This document shows, piece by piece, positions 6,134 to 6,736 of a stretch of 6,736 bases of DNA. The stretch's first letter is position 1, and every line of letters begins with the position of its first letter. Source of the stretch: Mycoplasmatota bacterium (GTDB lineage Bacteria > Bacillota_I > Bacilli_A > Izemoplasmatales > Hujiaoplasmataceae); contig JAGLYJ010000062.1 in assembly GCA_023132365.1 (NCBI GenBank), positions 1-6,736 on the forward strand, given 5' to 3'. The notes below the pieces were generated by a model. The model did not search any database, was not told the DNA's origin, and was given only the letters and a program-made list of their open reading frames with translations. Made by a program: the position numbers and the translations under genes.

Positions 6134-6736
6134 TTATTGAGCGTTATACATAAAATAAAATATAGAAATATATCCAATTATAATTAAGTAATAACTAAAA
6201 TATTTTAATTTACCACTCTTGAAAATATTGAATATTAATTTATAAGCAAAATATGTTGCTACTGCAGCACCTACAAAAGCTAAGAGATAGTAGAAAATAT
6301 AATTATTATTAGGTAATCCTAAGCCTTCAACTCTAATGTTATTAGCATCTACCAGTATTGCTGCGAAAGAAACCGGTATATACAATAAGAACGAAAAATT
6401 AAGGGCAGAATCAATACCCATTCCTCGCTTAATACTAGTAGAACTAGTCATACCTGATCTTGAAACCCCTGGAAAAATTGCAACTGCCTGAGCAATTCCT
6501 ATTAAAATTGTATCTGTCCAATTTATTAAAGTTCTTCCTTTTTTTATTCTAATTTCTCTTATCGAGAATAAAACAGTCCCCGACAATAAGAACCCTATTC
6601 CTACAAACAGCATACCGTATTGACCTAAAATAAAATCATCAATAAAATCTTTTAAGAACAATCCAGCAATTCCAATTGGAATTGATGCAACGACTATTCT
6701 TACTGCTAGTATAAAATTATTATAAGTTTCTTCTCT
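6134..6736 (-). CDS. uppP: Undecaprenyl-diphosphatase, UppP/BacA family (N-terminus cut by window edge)
   Basis: The frame is open through the right edge: 200 residues plus TAA are visible. It should not be started at the internal TTG (6661), because the 25 codons upstream encode typical UppP sequence (RIVVASIPIGIAG). The protein is very hydrophobic with several membrane helices. It carries the BacA/UppP signature PGVSRSG at visible residues 89-95, preceded by GIAQAVAIF and followed by FSFLLYIP, as in E. coli BacA. Known role: hydrolyses undecaprenyl diphosphate to undecaprenyl phosphate at the membrane, recycling the carrier for peptidoglycan and capsule, with bacitracin tolerance as a side effect. 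Family length is about 265-275, so about 70 residues, including the first Glu-rich catalytic motif, lie off-window. Linkage to the capsule genes fits carrier recycling, though uppP is often found alone. Confidence 0.93.
   Translation of the reverse strand, partial: REETYNNFILAVRIVVASIPIGIAGLFLKDFIDDFILGQYGMLFVGIGFLLSGTVLFSIREIRIKKGRTLINWTDTILIGIAQAVAIFPGVSRSGMTSSTSIKRGMGIDSALNFSFLLYIPVSFAAILVDANNIRVEGLGLPNNNYIFYYLLAFVGAAVATYFAYKLIFNIFKSGKLKYFSYYLIIIGYISIFYFMYNAQ

Noticed and set aside
6659..6661. TTG as the start codon of uppP
   Set aside because: The frame continues upstream to the window edge with sequence typical of UppP. The TTG is an internal Leu codon, and the protein would lack essential N-terminal helices.
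1537..6736. Possible use of TGA as tryptophan (mycoplasma code)
   Set aside because: The tryptophans I checked in six genes (including the capD-like gene left of this span) are all TGG, and no reading frame needs TGA readthrough. The lack of TGA stops in so few genes is not evidence for recoding.

Overview
The window is an AT-rich (roughly 70% A+T by eye) bacterial segment in which every supported gene lies on the minus strand. It encodes the front of a surface-polysaccharide (capsule or exopolysaccharide) locus with its own two-component regulator. Low G+C, strong GGAGG-type ribosome binding sites, the split membrane-modulator/cytoplasmic-kinase arrangement and a PHP-type phosphotyrosine phosphatase point to Bacillota or a relative such as an acholeplasma/Izemoplasma-like lineage. 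The Trp codons I checked are all TGG, and no complete gene ends in TGA (three TAG, two TAA, plus TAA for uppP). This fits the standard bacterial code and argues against a typical Mycoplasma. The exact taxon cannot be settled from this sequence.

Layout in transcription order, right to left. (1) uppP (BacA-type undecaprenyl-diphosphatase), N-terminus beyond the right edge. (2) A 108-base gap with a promoter and a possible operator. (3) capA-like Wzz chain-length modulator. (4) capB-like BY-family tyrosine kinase, separated from capA by one in-frame TAG. (5) capC-like PHP phosphatase. (6) A 125-base gap with a possible promoter, an inverted repeat and a stem-loop with a C-rich loop. (7) An OmpR/PhoB-type response regulator. 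(8) A membrane sensor histidine kinase overlapping it by 17 bases. (9) A hairpin terminator. (10) A well-formed promoter driving a capD/epsC/pglF-like membrane-bound UDP-GlcNAc 4,6-dehydratase, C-terminus beyond the left edge. That gene was recovered by direct translation from 1429 leftward.

How the parts fit. The dehydratase would make the 4-keto-6-deoxy sugar nucleotide that starts a rare amino/deoxy sugar. UppP recycles the undecaprenyl carrier on which repeat units are built. The Wzz protein and tyrosine kinase control polymer length and export, and the PHP phosphatase reverses the kinase phosphorylation. The two-component system sits inside what is otherwise a capA-capB-capC-capD order, so it may tune the locus to an envelope signal. 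No gap exceeds 130 bases. I see no mobile element, CRISPR array, tRNA or rRNA. The components are known families. The most distinctive points are the in-frame single stop between modulator and kinase, the altered oligomerisation motif of the kinase, and the structured leader ahead of the response regulator.
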